Shown here in pieces: positions 16,849-25,339 of a stretch of 64,000 bases of DNA. Source of the stretch: Cohnella herbarum (GTDB taxonomy: Bacteria > Bacillota > Bacilli > Paenibacillales > Paenibacillaceae). The stretch spans positions 1,736,001-1,800,000 of the forward strand of contig NZ_CP051680.1 of the NCBI RefSeq assembly GCF_012849095.1. Reading direction: 5' to 3'. A program made the translations under genes and the position numbers. The stretch's first letter is position 1. Each line of letters begins with the position of its first letter. The notes beneath the pieces were generated by a model. It was given only the letters and a program-made list of their open reading frames with translations, made no database searches and was not told the DNA's origin.

Positions 16849-18132
16849 TTAATCGATTTTAATAATTTCCATTTTCCGAACTCTATGCTTGTCCTTCTCT
16901 CGGATGATGAACGTAAGCGAATCGAACTTCCACTCCGTGCCGATCGCAAGTTCGGGTTGCCTATTGTATAACCATCCTCCGATCGAATCGACGTCATCAT
17001 GTTCCAGATGGCTTCCCAATACCGCATTCACTCGGTCGATCGACGTTAACCCATCGATCAAATAGCGGTTATTTCCGAGCGATTCGATCGGTTTCTTCTC
17101 GTCCTCGTCAAACTCGTCGCGAATTTCTCCAACGATTTCCTCTAGTATGTCTTCGATCGTGATCAAACCGGACGTCCCGCCGTATTCATCCAGCAGAAGA
17201 GCGATATGGACGTGCTCTTGCTGCATCTTGAGCAATAGCGATTTGACGGGAATGACGTCGGGCACCGACATGACCGGCTGGATAAGCGCATTAAAGTTGA
17301 ACGCCGGGTTGTTATCGTAATTCAAGAAAAATTGCTTCGTATTCATGAACCCAACGATGTGGTCTTTGTTTTCTTTAGCGACCAGAAATCGGGTATATTG
17401 TTCTTTCTTAATGATTGCGAGATTTTCCTCCAGCGTCATATCCTCGTACAAACAAACGATATCGGTACGCGGCACCATGATCTCTTTCGCCAGAAGTTCA
17501 TCGAACATGAAAATTCGGTTGACGTAACCGTACTCCGTTTTATTGATTTTGCCGCTCTCGTAACTTTCCGATAAAATAATGCGAATTTCTTCCTCCGAAT
17601 GCGCTTCCTCATGCTCGCTGGCCGGTTTCATGCCGAACATTCTGACTAAAGCATTCGCGGAACCGTTTAATATCCAGATAAACGGATACATGATCTTGTA
17701 GAACAAAATGATAACCGGGGCGGTGTAGGTCGAGATGGCCTCCGCTTTATGAATGGCAAGCGTCTTCGGCGCTAATTCGCCCAATACGACGTGCAAATAA
17801 GTAATCGATAAGAACGCGATCAAGAACGATAAAATGTGACCGGTGTTTTCCCCGATACCTAACCGTTCGAATAACGGAAACAGCATCTTCTCGACGGTCG
17901 GTTCTCCCAACCAACCCAAGCCTAATGCGGTAATCGTAATTCCGAGCTGACAGGCGGATAAATATCCGTCCAGATTTGCGGTAACCTTCTGAATAGCGAT
18001 GGCGTTCTTCTTTCCTTCCATCACCATTTGATCTACCCGACTTGGACGGAGCTTGATGATTGCGAATTCCGTTGCGACGAAAAAAGCGGTTAATACGATC
18101 AGTATTGCGACTAAAAACAAATTAATGACCAA
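16849..18132 (-). CDS. CNNM/HlyC-family membrane protein (CBS and CorC_HlyC domains)
   Basis: 427 residues. Order: DUF21/CNNM membrane domain with four helices (residues about 1-180, including AFFVATEFAIIKLRPSRVDQ), two CBS motifs (MVPRTDIVCLYEDMTLEENL and VMSVPDVIPVKSLLLKMQQE, around 205-335) and a C-terminal CorC_HlyC domain (SIGGWLYNRQPELAIG). Members act in Mg2+ or other divalent-cation efflux, and some were first called hemolysins. Translation starts at TTG 18132. The gene stands alone. Confidence 0.9.
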   Translation of the reverse strand: MVINLFLVAILIVLTAFFVATEFAIIKLRPSRVDQMVMEGKKNAIAIQKVTANLDGYLSACQLGITITALGLGWLGEPTVEKMLFPLFERLGIGENTGHILSFLIAFLSITYLHVVLGELAPKTLAIHKAEAISTYTAPVIILFYKIMYPFIWILNGSANALVRMFGMKPASEHEEAHSEEEIRIILSESYESGKINKTEYGYVNRIFMFDELLAKEIMVPRTDIVCLYEDMTLEENLAIIKKEQYTRFLVAKENKDHIVGFMNTKQFFLNYDNNPAFNFNALIQPVMSVPDVIPVKSLLLKMQQEHVHIALLLDEYGGTSGLITIEDILEEIVGEIRDEFDEDEKKPIESLGNNRYLIDGLTSIDRVNAVLGSHLEHDDVDSIGGWLYNRQPELAIGTEWKFDSLTFIIREKDKHRVRKMEIIKID

Positions 18133-18452
18133 AGTAAAAATCTATCCTCTCGTAGTTGAATAATGGTTTATACGTTAGAAACCCAACAATGTATTCATTT
18201 TTTTGATTTCCGACTGGCAACATCTGCTAAGGGTTCCACGGAAAGCTCAAATTCATACGGTACAATCTTATGCGTGGCAAATCACTCGATAATTGATTAT
18301 TACCCCCAAAGTAGATGTTTTTAACCCATAAAAGACTCAATTCACTTAGGAGATCCGATCAAGCAAAAAAAGCCGCCCGACAAACAGAGCGACTTTCTTG
18401 GAGTTCCACGAATTATCATTGGTGAACTCTCCTAGTTCACCCGACGCCCATC
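18133..18452. other. Intergenic stretch with no gene seen
   Basis: Between the CNNM/HlyC gene and the serine hydrolase gene. It holds the hydrolase terminator at 18365-18395 and a perfect hairpin GGTGAAC-N7-GTTCACC at 18421-18441. I find no convincing coding frame in the rest. Confidence 0.6.
18365..18395 (-). terminator. Terminator of the serine hydrolase gene
   Basis: On the minus strand AAGTCGC pairs with GCGGCTT (one G-U pair) and seven T follow. Confidence 0.72.
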
Positions 18453-19595
18453 CTATTTCAAACTCGACCAAATAATTTGTTTCGTACCGAGTACCGACAG
18501 CGGAACCCAAGAGTAAACGGAAGGCACGAACAGAACGACGACCAGATTCTCGGCCGGATCGACGAAGAGAGCCGATCTTCCCCCGCCTTCAAGTTGGAAA
18601 GTTCCTTGAGATTCGAAGTTAAGAGGGCTAATCGTCAGATCGAGACCAAGCGCGTGGCCTTTGTCCTTGATCTTACCTCCCCAATGATAAGCGGGAACAT
18701 TAAACAAGTGACGACGGGTGAGCAACTCTACGGTTTTTCTTCCTAGGATGCGTTCGCCCTCGAAGGTTCCTCCGTTCAGAAGCATTTGTCCGAATTTCCA
18801 TAGATCGTACATCGTGGAATAAAGTCCGCTGTCCGATAATGGGGGTTTGGACGAACCATCGTCCTTCTCGTTCAGTTGTTCGACGTCCGCTTGGTTAACC
18901 GTGCACACTTCCGCCCATAACCGTTCTGGCACGTCGAAGAAAGTCCTGTGCATCTTCAGCGGTTGCAAAATATGATCGTTAACGAAGTTTTCGTATTTCT
19001 TGCCGGATATGCGGCTGACCGCTTCGCCGAGCAGGGAAAAACCGACCGAGGAATAATTATAGGCTTCCCCCGGCTGGCAAACGAGCGGTCCCTGCAGCAC
19101 TTTACGAATCCAACCGTCCATCCCTTGCGCGCCCCACCATTCCCGTGGGTATGGCTCGTTATAGTAGCCTCTCACGGGCATAATGCCTGACGTATGGGTC
19201 AACAAGTGAAACAAAGTAATGTCTTGATGCATCGGATTGTTGAATTCTTCAATGATCGTAGACACCGGTTGATCGAGATACAACTTGCCGTCTTCAATGA
19301 GTTTAACGATTGCAACGCTAGTGAATGCCTTCGTAATCGAGGAAAGCTGACGCAAGGAATCCGGTTGCAGCAGTCCCTCTTTCGTCGTGCCATGGAGCGG
19401 ACCCTGGGATTGCCATGCTACGATCTTCCCGTGACGAGCTACGAGATATCCGGCTGCTTGGATTTGATCCTTCGTGATGAGATCGTCGAAGTGGCCGTTA
19501 AGCTTATGCAGCTGAAGGGAATCCATCATTACCTCTTCAGGCGCCGCATCCAACTTCCCTTCTAGTATTGTTGGGTCGAACGGTTTAACGTTCAT
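18453..19595 (-). CDS. Serine hydrolase of the class C beta-lactamase/esterase family
   Basis: 380 residues. The nucleophile motif SSITK (SxxK, about residue 89) and the YSS in EAYNYSSVGF (YxN/YxS, about 178) mark the penicillin-binding-protein/AmpC-like fold. There is no signal peptide, so it is probably a cytosolic esterase or peptidase such as EstB, not a resistance enzyme. It stands alone between two gaps. The substrate is unknown. Confidence 0.87.
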   Translation of the reverse strand: MNVKPFDPTILEGKLDAAPEEVMMDSLQLHKLNGHFDDLITKDQIQAAGYLVARHGKIVAWQSQGPLHGTTKEGLLQPDSLRQLSSITKAFTSVAIVKLIEDGKLYLDQPVSTIIEEFNNPMHQDITLFHLLTHTSGIMPVRGYYNEPYPREWWGAQGMDGWIRKVLQGPLVCQPGEAYNYSSVGFSLLGEAVSRISGKKYENFVNDHILQPLKMHRTFFDVPERLWAEVCTVNQADVEQLNEKDDGSSKPPLSDSGLYSTMYDLWKFGQMLLNGGTFEGERILGRKTVELLTRRHLFNVPAYHWGGKIKDKGHALGLDLTISPLNFESQGTFQLEGGGRSALFVDPAENLVVVLFVPSVYSWVPLSVLGTKQIIWSSLK

Positions 19596-19761
19596 GGATT
19601 ATCCTCGCTTTCCTTTTTCAGGAACTTCGGGATTATTCTAATCGACCTACCCACAACGCGTCTATACGTACAGCGCCTCTCCCGTTTATAGTGAAATAAA
19701 TCGTTAAAATGTATCATTTTTACGGCATGAAGAGGACCCGCTTCCTTCTATCCGGCAACGG

Positions 19762-20298
19762 TTAATCGAGATAATTCAATAGGCGATCTCCGAATAAGGT
19801 GACGGCGAAGATAAACGGTATTTTCCCAACGATCGACGCCAGCGCAAATGGAATGAGCTTCATATGGGTCACGGATGCTAAAATGTTAATGACTTGTGCG
19901 GGGATGAACGGTAACATACGGGCGATCATGACAGCAAGAAAGGGACTGCGATCAAAGAGGGCCGTTAAACGGGAAATCCCTTTGATGTCGAAGGCTCTTT
20001 GCCTTTGTTCCGGATTGAACGTATAGCGGACTAAGAGGAACAACGCTACAGCGGCTGAGCTGGATATGATCAGATTGATGACGCTGCCGGAGACGATTCC
20101 GTACTTAGCACCAAGCAAAGCAGCTAATATGCCGTAAGGAATCGCAGGCACGACCGCGATAAGAAACGCGACCGCGAATAATAAAATATCCGCCTCCCAT
20201 GAGGAGTCAGCTTCAATCCACTGCAACAATGAATTCCGATAGACGAACAGTAAGACGGCTGTAGCGAGGTAAATGACGAACACGATCCGCTTTTTCAA
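19762..20298 (-). CDS. TVP38/TMEM64 (VTT domain) membrane protein
   Basis: 178 residues with about five membrane helices. The VTT/DedA-like signature appears as VVPAIPYGILAALLGAKYG, and later FDRSPFLAVMIARMLPFIPA, where the R and P residues are conserved. Eukaryotic relatives are lipid scramblases; bacterial members are poorly understood. Translation starts at TTG 20298, 9 nt after AAGAGG. It is alone in its transcription unit as far as can be seen. Confidence 0.85.
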   Translation of the reverse strand: MKKRIVFVIYLATAVLLFVYRNSLLQWIEADSSWEADILLFAVAFLIAVVPAIPYGILAALLGAKYGIVSGSVINLIISSSAAVALFLLVRYTFNPEQRQRAFDIKGISRLTALFDRSPFLAVMIARMLPFIPAQVINILASVTHMKLIPFALASIVGKIPFIFAVTLFGDRLLNYLD

Positions 20299-20356
20299 TG
20301 GGGGAGGCCTCTTTTACTAGGGTTATCTTACAAAACAATAACATGATTAGAGGCGA

Positions 20357-20710
20357 CTAGGAGACTTTATTCTCGTCGATAATCGATTGCAAGGATACTC
20401 TCTTGCCTCTGGCATCTATGATTTTCGTGTCTTTCGTAATCGAAAGAATGATTTCGCTTTGATCCGTTAAGACAAGGCCGCGTCCGGTGACGGTAATCGT
20501 TTTACCGGAATCATCGTTCACGATATTCGTGATTTTTCCTACAGTAGCCGGAATCGCTTTTACTTGATTCACGTTAAAACCTTGTCCATCGTGTTTGGTC
20601 GGTGGGGGTACGTTTTGCGCACTGGCCGGAATCGGAATAGCCGCCAATGCGATAATAGATGCCGTCGCTAACGCTTTGTACATTTTGTACATTTTGTACA
20701 TTTTGTTCAT
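20357..20710 (-). CDS. Small secreted protein of unknown function
   Basis: 117 residues with a signal peptide: lysine-rich start, hydrophobic core ALATASIIALAAIPIPA and a cleavage site after ASA. The mature part is a short beta-rich domain (VGKITNIVNDDSGKTITVTG) similar in style to the DUF5666 or copper amine oxidase-like stalk domains of Bacilli; I cannot name the family firmly. The start is odd: four in-frame ATG codons lie in a tandem repeat of the 9-mer ATGTACAAA (three copies, giving MYKMYKMYK). GGAGG points to the first ATG. The stop falls where related domains usually go on, so it may be short. Confidence 0.6.
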   Translation of the reverse strand: MNKMYKMYKMYKALATASIIALAAIPIPASAQNVPPPTKHDGQGFNVNQVKAIPATVGKITNIVNDDSGKTITVTGRGLVLTDQSEIILSITKDTKIIDARGKRVSLQSIIDENKVS

Positions 20711-20848
20711 TCGTCATTCCTCCGGTTGTAGTGTACGCTTCGCAATGTCCTAGACGAGGAAAAGGTTAGAATGTTTCACGAGGTTCGGCTGATAGGATAA
20801 AGATTCCACCAATTGCGGTCATTTTGTGAATCGAAGCAGATGCTCCGG

Positions 20849-21595
20849 TCAGTCGCTATCCATAATCGTATGGCCTTCGCTTAATTGAATTTCAACGATT
20901 CCTTTTCCAACATCTCCTGCTTGCGCATCGAGTGTTTTGCCGCTTGCCAACACGATTATGTTACGCTCATCTCGTTCAGCCACCGCCGGCAAGGAAAATG
21001 CTTTGACGTAATCATATGTATTTCTAATCGTCGTATTTACGGCGTTTAACAGCCAATCGTTATTCGTTTTGCCCATTAGATTCAAGAGGAGAACGCCGTT
21101 GCTATCGAGCTTCTCTTTCGTCAATGCAAAAAACTCCAAAGTTTTTAGATGATGCGGAGTTCCCTTATCCGTGAAGGCATCAACGATAATATAATCGAAT
21201 GAACTCTGTTCCTCCTGATCCAGAAGCTGACGACCGTCCCCGATCTTGACGTTATTCCGTTCATACATGAAATATTGCCGGCTTATGTCCACGACGCTCT
21301 CATCGATTTCCGCGATCGTAAAAAGCTTGTTCGGATAATGGCCAGCGATTGTCCCAATCCCGTGCCCGATAAGGAATACGCGCTCGAAATACGGATTAAT
21401 GAACTCCATTAATGAAATAAGCGAGCTCTGGTATTCCAGAACAATCCGTTTCGGATCCTTTAAGTCTATCGCCCCCTGGACCGCATCATCCGCGAAACCC
21501 ATGCAGCGAAATTTCCCCATCTTCCCGTACAATTGAGAGGTCTCGTATACGGCAATCTCGTTGTGCGCGCTAGACCTCTTCGTCAATAAATGCAA
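20849..21595 (-). CDS. Spermidine synthase-like methyltransferase-fold protein
   Basis: 248 residues with the SpeE-type Rossmann core: FLIGHGIGTIAGHYP (nucleotide loop, about 73-87), TIAEIDESVVDISRQYF (acidic residue binding the substrate), and DYIIVDAFTDKGTPHHL. The N-terminal beta region of true spermidine synthases is short. The catalytic Asp pair of SpeE is only partly recognisable, so polyamine synthesis is not assured. It starts at TTG 21595 after AAGGAG and is divergent from a GNAT gene. Confidence 0.75.
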   Translation of the reverse strand: MHLLTKRSSAHNEIAVYETSQLYGKMGKFRCMGFADDAVQGAIDLKDPKRIVLEYQSSLISLMEFINPYFERVFLIGHGIGTIAGHYPNKLFTIAEIDESVVDISRQYFMYERNNVKIGDGRQLLDQEEQSSFDYIIVDAFTDKGTPHHLKTLEFFALTKEKLDSNGVLLLNLMGKTNNDWLLNAVNTTIRNTYDYVKAFSLPAVAERDERNIIVLASGKTLDAQAGDVGKGIVEIQLSEGHTIMDSD

Positions 21596-21686
21596 CTCGT
21601 CGTACTCCTTCCCACTCCGTGCCTCTTGCTTTTATTTTCGATTACTATATATTATAGCCAATCGACCCATCGCAAGGAGGAAAAGT

Positions 21687-22367
21687 ATGTATCGCAAACA
21701 ATTTTACGTCTTCGATCAAGATCGGCCGGTTCCTGTCGTCATCCGTAATTATGAGCGCGGAGATTTCGACGATCTTATTCAAGTGCAACGGGAAAGCTTT
21801 CCGCCCCCGTTCCCATCCAACTTATGGTGGAATCCCGTTCAATTGAACAACCATGTTACGTTGTTCCCGGAAGGCGCGTTATGTATCGAAGTTCAGGGCG
21901 TGCTCGCCGGATCGATGACCGGACTGCTCATTGATTTTGATCCGGATCATCCGGATCATACGTGGGAACAGATTACGGATCACGGATACATACGAAACCA
22001 TGTAAGCACCGGAAATACCCTGTACGTTGTCGATATTAGCGTACGTCCCTCCTATCGGAAACTAGGATTGGGACAAGCTTTAATGTCGTCCATGTACGAG
22101 GTTGTCGTGCACAAGGGGTTAGACCGATTGCTCGGCGGGGGAAGAATGTCAGGTTATCATAAGCGAGCGAACGAAATGACTGCGGAGCAGTATCTGAATG
22201 CCGTCGTTGCAGGAGAGATCAAAGATCCGGTCATTACATTCCTATTACGCTGCGGGCGAACTCCCCTCAAAGTCGTATCGAACTACTTAGAGGACGAAGA
22301 ATCTTGCCATTACGCGGCTCTGATGGAATGGAAAAACCCTTTTGTCACGACAAGCAAAATAATCTGA
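21687..22367 (+). CDS. GNAT-family N-acetyltransferase
   Basis: 226 residues. Motif A appears as VRPSYRKLGLGQALMSSMYE (about 115-134) after the strand LYVVDISVRPS. AAGGAGG lies 6 nt before ATG 21687. The protein is larger than a minimal GNAT, with a C-terminal part (EQYLNAVVAGEIKDPVITFL) that is shared by a family of Bacilli acetyltransferases of unknown acceptor. Confidence 0.8.
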   Translation: MYRKQFYVFDQDRPVPVVIRNYERGDFDDLIQVQRESFPPPFPSNLWWNPVQLNNHVTLFPEGALCIEVQGVLAGSMTGLLIDFDPDHPDHTWEQITDHGYIRNHVSTGNTLYVVDISVRPSYRKLGLGQALMSSMYEVVVHKGLDRLLGGGRMSGYHKRANEMTAEQYLNAVVAGEIKDPVITFLLRCGRTPLKVVSNYLEDEESCHYAALMEWKNPFVTTSKII

Positions 22368-22470
22368 TTCCTCTGCGCACCGTATCGGGTTTCGTTTTCT
22401 TGCTCATCTATTCTATATTGCGTACAACCGTTCCCCCTTGGGGTTATACTGTTCATGGAGGTGAACTTTC

Positions 22471-23289
22471 TTGAAGGCGGAATACCTTTATAAACAACCG
22501 AAAACGCTCTTGAATAAAGGAACGGGTTTTCTAAGCGGTTATAGTCACTCTCTCAATCCCTATACGGGCTGTTCGTTCGGCTGTTCCTACTGTTACGTCA
22601 GGCAAATGCCGGTATCCACCTTCCGGGGACTTGAATGGGGATCTTGGGTCGATATCAAGCAAGGCGCGGCTGAAATCTTTCGGAAAGAATTGCGTAAGGC
22701 CAAGGTCAAAGGACCGGTTACGATCTTCATGTCATCGAGCACCGATCCGTATCAACCGATCGAATACAAAGAACGAATCACTCGATCTCTACTGGAAGTC
22801 ATTGTCGAAGAGCCGCCCGATTTCTTATTCGTGCAAACCCGCAGCCCCTTGGTCGCACGGGATATCGATCTCTTATTACGACTAGGAGATCAGGTTCGGG
22901 TCAGCATGACCGTCGAAACGGACTTAGAACGCATTCGCAAGCATTTCTCTCCGTCAGCGCCGCCTATCGGTGCCAGACTCAAGACGCTTCAGGCGTTGGC
23001 CGATGCAGGCGTGCCGACTCAAGCAACGATTGCCCCTATGCTCCCGAGCAGCGAGGCTTTACCGGCGTTGCTCCGGAAATGCGTCGATCGCGTCTGCGTA
23101 GACGACTATTTCATGGGAGATGGCAGCGGGGGGAAACGAACGCGGAGTTTAGGCATATCAACGCTATATAAACAGCTAGGTTTAGAAGAATGGTACGACC
23201 CTTCCGCCTATCGCATCGTCTATGAGCGGTTGAAGACGGTATTTGAAGAGGATCAAATCTACGTGAGCCAGCAAGGATTTGAGCCCTAG
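22471..23289 (+). CDS. Radical SAM protein of the SPL (spore photoproduct lyase-like) family
   Basis: 272 residues. The [4Fe-4S] motif is CSFGCSYCYVRQM (CxxxCxxC, about residues 34-46), preceded by NPYTG as in COG1533 proteins. TIFMSSSTDPYQPIEY and VSMTVETDLERIRKHFSPSA complete the family pattern. True spore photoproduct lyases are longer and carry an extra essential Cys, so this is a relative rather than the enzyme itself. The start is TTG 22471, 10 nt after GGAGG. Confidence 0.87.
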   Translation: MKAEYLYKQPKTLLNKGTGFLSGYSHSLNPYTGCSFGCSYCYVRQMPVSTFRGLEWGSWVDIKQGAAEIFRKELRKAKVKGPVTIFMSSSTDPYQPIEYKERITRSLLEVIVEEPPDFLFVQTRSPLVARDIDLLLRLGDQVRVSMTVETDLERIRKHFSPSAPPIGARLKTLQALADAGVPTQATIAPMLPSSEALPALLRKCVDRVCVDDYFMGDGSGGKRTRSLGISTLYKQLGLEEWYDPSAYRIVYERLKTVFEEDQIYVSQQGFEP

Positions 23290-23324
23290 GAGGGGGCAAT
23301 CGCGAATACTATTGCTACAGCCCT

Positions 23325-24008
23325 CTACTTCCTTTTCATGCTGCGAATGAGCGTTTTGGTGATCTGGTCCACCCGGTAGGACTCGGTTATTTTTTGCAAT
23401 GCTTTATTGTAGGTAAATAGATCTAACGAGTTGTCGTTTAAGTAGTTTAACGTAGGTTCCGGTAATTTCACGAAACAGATGGAAATCGCCCAAGCTACGG
23501 CCATCTTGACATAATACGCTTCGTGTTTGATGCCATCCAACAAGCGTAACACGCGGTCGATATATTCCTCATCGATATAATAACTAAGGAGCATTACCGC
23601 TCCGAAGCGGATTTCGTATTCGCGATCGGACGACAGATAAGGCTGCAGAAACTCCCATACCCGAACCTTATTCGCTACGGTGAATTTCAGCCCGTTGCAG
23701 AAGCTATCGCATACCGACCAGTTGTCAATTCGCGGGACAAAGACGGCTACATACTGAAGAAGTTCCTCTATGTCCGCCTTAACGTAACCGATAACCATTC
23801 CTTGCAGCATCACTTCCTCGAAATACTCGCTCTCGGTTTGTTCCACATAATCGCGCCATTCGCCTTGCGCGATAAGTTTGGCCATCTTGCGAAGCTCCGG
23901 TAACCTCACGCCCAATACATTATCGATAGTCGGAATAAGCGCCGCCGTAAATTTCTGAAATTCTGGTTCCGCAAGCTGCAATAGCTGATCTTTGATCGTT
24001 ACGTTCAT
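23325..24008 (-). CDS. AlkD-like DNA alkylation repair protein
   Basis: 227 residues made of HEAT-like helical repeats, as in DNA glycosylase AlkD, which removes bulky N3- and N7-alkyl purines without base flipping. Segments such as VRLPELRKMAKLIAQGEW, PRIDNWSVCDSFCNGLKFT and YVKMAVAWAISICFVKLPEP match the family's conserved Trp, Asp and aromatic positions. It lies 11 nt after an AlkA-like gene on the same strand, so the two form an alkylation-repair operon. Confidence 0.88.
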   Translation of the reverse strand: MNVTIKDQLLQLAEPEFQKFTAALIPTIDNVLGVRLPELRKMAKLIAQGEWRDYVEQTESEYFEEVMLQGMVIGYVKADIEELLQYVAVFVPRIDNWSVCDSFCNGLKFTVANKVRVWEFLQPYLSSDREYEIRFGAVMLLSYYIDEEYIDRVLRLLDGIKHEAYYVKMAVAWAISICFVKLPEPTLNYLNDNSLDLFTYNKALQKITESYRVDQITKTLIRSMKRK

Positions 24009-24019
24009 AACAAAGCTCC

Positions 24020-24637
24020 TTATTCAAAAGAAATCACCCATAAATAAATAGAGGCAATCGAACCATAGGGAGAGTAGGTCCGACGATAAACTTCAAATTG
24101 CTCTTTCGTGATCGAATGCAAGCCATAGAGCTTCATCATTCCGCGACGAATGGCGATATCTCCCCAACTAACTACGTCCTGTCGCTCCATGGCGTTAAGC
24201 AGAAGCATCTCCGCCGTCCATTTTCCAATGCCGTTTAATGCCGTGAGTCGTTGAATGACTTCCGCATCCGGCAAATCATGCAATTCATCTAAGTTAAAAT
24301 CTCCATCCGCGATCATCCCGGCAATGTTATGAATACAGACGGCCTTCTTCATCGTCACTCCGCAGCTTTGGATGTCGTCGGCGGACCGTTCCGCCAAATT
24401 ATGCGGTGTCACCTCGCCGAAGGTAAGCTGCATTCGATTCCAAATGGTTTGCGCCGCTTTGGCCGAAATCAATTGTCCTACTATGGCATGCACAAGCGCA
24501 GAGAACAGATCCGGGATAATGACGCGCTCGATTTTACCCATTCTGACCATTGCCGCTCCTAAAATCCCGTCAACGATTCTTAGATAATCGACTTCCTCAT
24601 CCCCATAGTCAAAAAACTTGGTTATCACCGTCGCCAA
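24020..24637 (-). CDS. AlkA-like DNA-3-methyladenine glycosylase
   Basis: 205 residues, HhH-GPD superfamily. The hairpin LTALNGIGKWTAEMLLL (about 127-143) and the catalytic Asp in VVSWGDIAIRRGM (about 155) are visible. AlkA-type enzymes excise 3-methyladenine and related lesions. The N-terminal DUF1947-like domain of E. coli AlkA is missing, as in the compact Bacilli forms. It precedes the AlkD-like gene in one transcript. Confidence 0.88.
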   Translation of the reverse strand: MATVITKFFDYGDEEVDYLRIVDGILGAAMVRMGKIERVIIPDLFSALVHAIVGQLISAKAAQTIWNRMQLTFGEVTPHNLAERSADDIQSCGVTMKKAVCIHNIAGMIADGDFNLDELHDLPDAEVIQRLTALNGIGKWTAEMLLLNAMERQDVVSWGDIAIRRGMMKLYGLHSITKEQFEVYRRTYSPYGSIASIYLWVISFE

Positions 24638-24779
24638 TCCGTTTCCCCCGATAGCTATCGTCTTAACTCTACTATAACTGAACCGACTCGATCCGCAAGA
24701 TTCATCGAATAGGACAGCAAGATAACGTAAGAATCAGAAGCCGGTTCGTGCTCATCGCCTGTTGTTCCTAATTCTCCTT

Positions 24780-24987
24780 GTTTTCGTAGGCACATGGAAT
24801 ACAGAAGGACTGATTAAGTCGAGTCCCTCCTCTACTTGGTGCTGACTGGACAATCATGGGGAAATCGGAGCGTTTCACGGGGACATTCAGCGATGACGGC
24901 AACACTTTATCTGGTAATTGGGAGCTATCGGGCGATGGCGAGAGCTGGAATCCTTGGATGGAAATCAAGTTAACGAGGGTCGTTTAG
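24780..24987 (+). pseudogene. Remnant of a DUF1579-family gene
   Basis: Two pieces of one protein family lie in different frames. From about 24786 the frame gives GTWNTEGLIKSSPSSTW, the usual N-terminal start of DUF1579 proteins. From 24838 another frame gives MGKSERFTGTFSDDGNTLSG followed by NWELSGDGESWNPWMEIKLT and a stop at 24985-24987, which is the usual C-terminus. The middle (about 60-80 residues in intact members) is missing and the frames do not join, so the gene has an internal deletion. No ribosome site or start is evident upstream. Confidence 0.75.
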
Positions 24988-25066
24988 CTCACCTTAATAT
25001 CAAGTACTGCTTAATGACGTAAGAAATTATACTGACATCGAATTATGAACTGGCGATGATTGGACT

Positions 25067-25093
25067 GGGGAAGTTTATACAATAAACCTCCCC
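25067..25093 (-). terminator. Hairpin after the first tatA
   Basis: GGGGAGGTTTAT pairs with ATAAACTTCCCC on the minus strand, about 35 nt after the tatA stop. There is no T-run, so it may be an RNA-stabilising hairpin. Confidence 0.45.
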
Positions 25094-25128
25094 CTTCTAA
25101 TCTCTGACCTACGATTGATAATTCGACT

Positions 25129-25314
25129 TCACTTGGGCCGCCTAGAATGGCCTTCGTCCGCTTCCTCCTCGATTAAATCTTTGGTTCCCGTTCTAAACTC
25201 CCTTAACGTCGTTCCGATCGCTTTACCCAATTGCGGCAATTTGGAAGGGCCGAAGATCAACAAAGCAATCAGCACCAGAAGCAATATTCCCGTCCAGCCA
25301 ATATTTAAAGGCAT
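25129..25314 (-). CDS. tatA: Twin-arginine translocase subunit TatA/E, first copy
   Basis: 61 residues: one membrane helix (TGILLLVLIALLIFGPSKLP) followed by the hinge GP and the amphipathic helix LGKAIGTTLREFRTGT, then an acidic tail. This is the usual TatA form of Gram-positive bacteria. It ends an operon with a ZIP transporter and a Tat-signal multicopper oxidase, so it probably serves export of that oxidase. There is no tatC beside it; the only tatC in the window is at 41577. Confidence 0.9.
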   Translation of the reverse strand: MPLNIGWTGILLLVLIALLIFGPSKLPQLGKAIGTTLREFRTGTKDLIEEEADEGHSRRPK

Positions 25315-25339
25315 TAAGATAACCTCCTTGAATGCAAGA

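Noticed and set aside
18453..19595. Beta-lactamase resistance gene
   Set aside because: The SxxK and YxS motifs are present, but there is no signal peptide and the overall form fits cytosolic esterases.
24768..24968. Open frame of 66 codons on the minus strand
   Set aside because: It lies over the DUF1579 remnant on the other strand, has no ribosome site and no recognisable motif.
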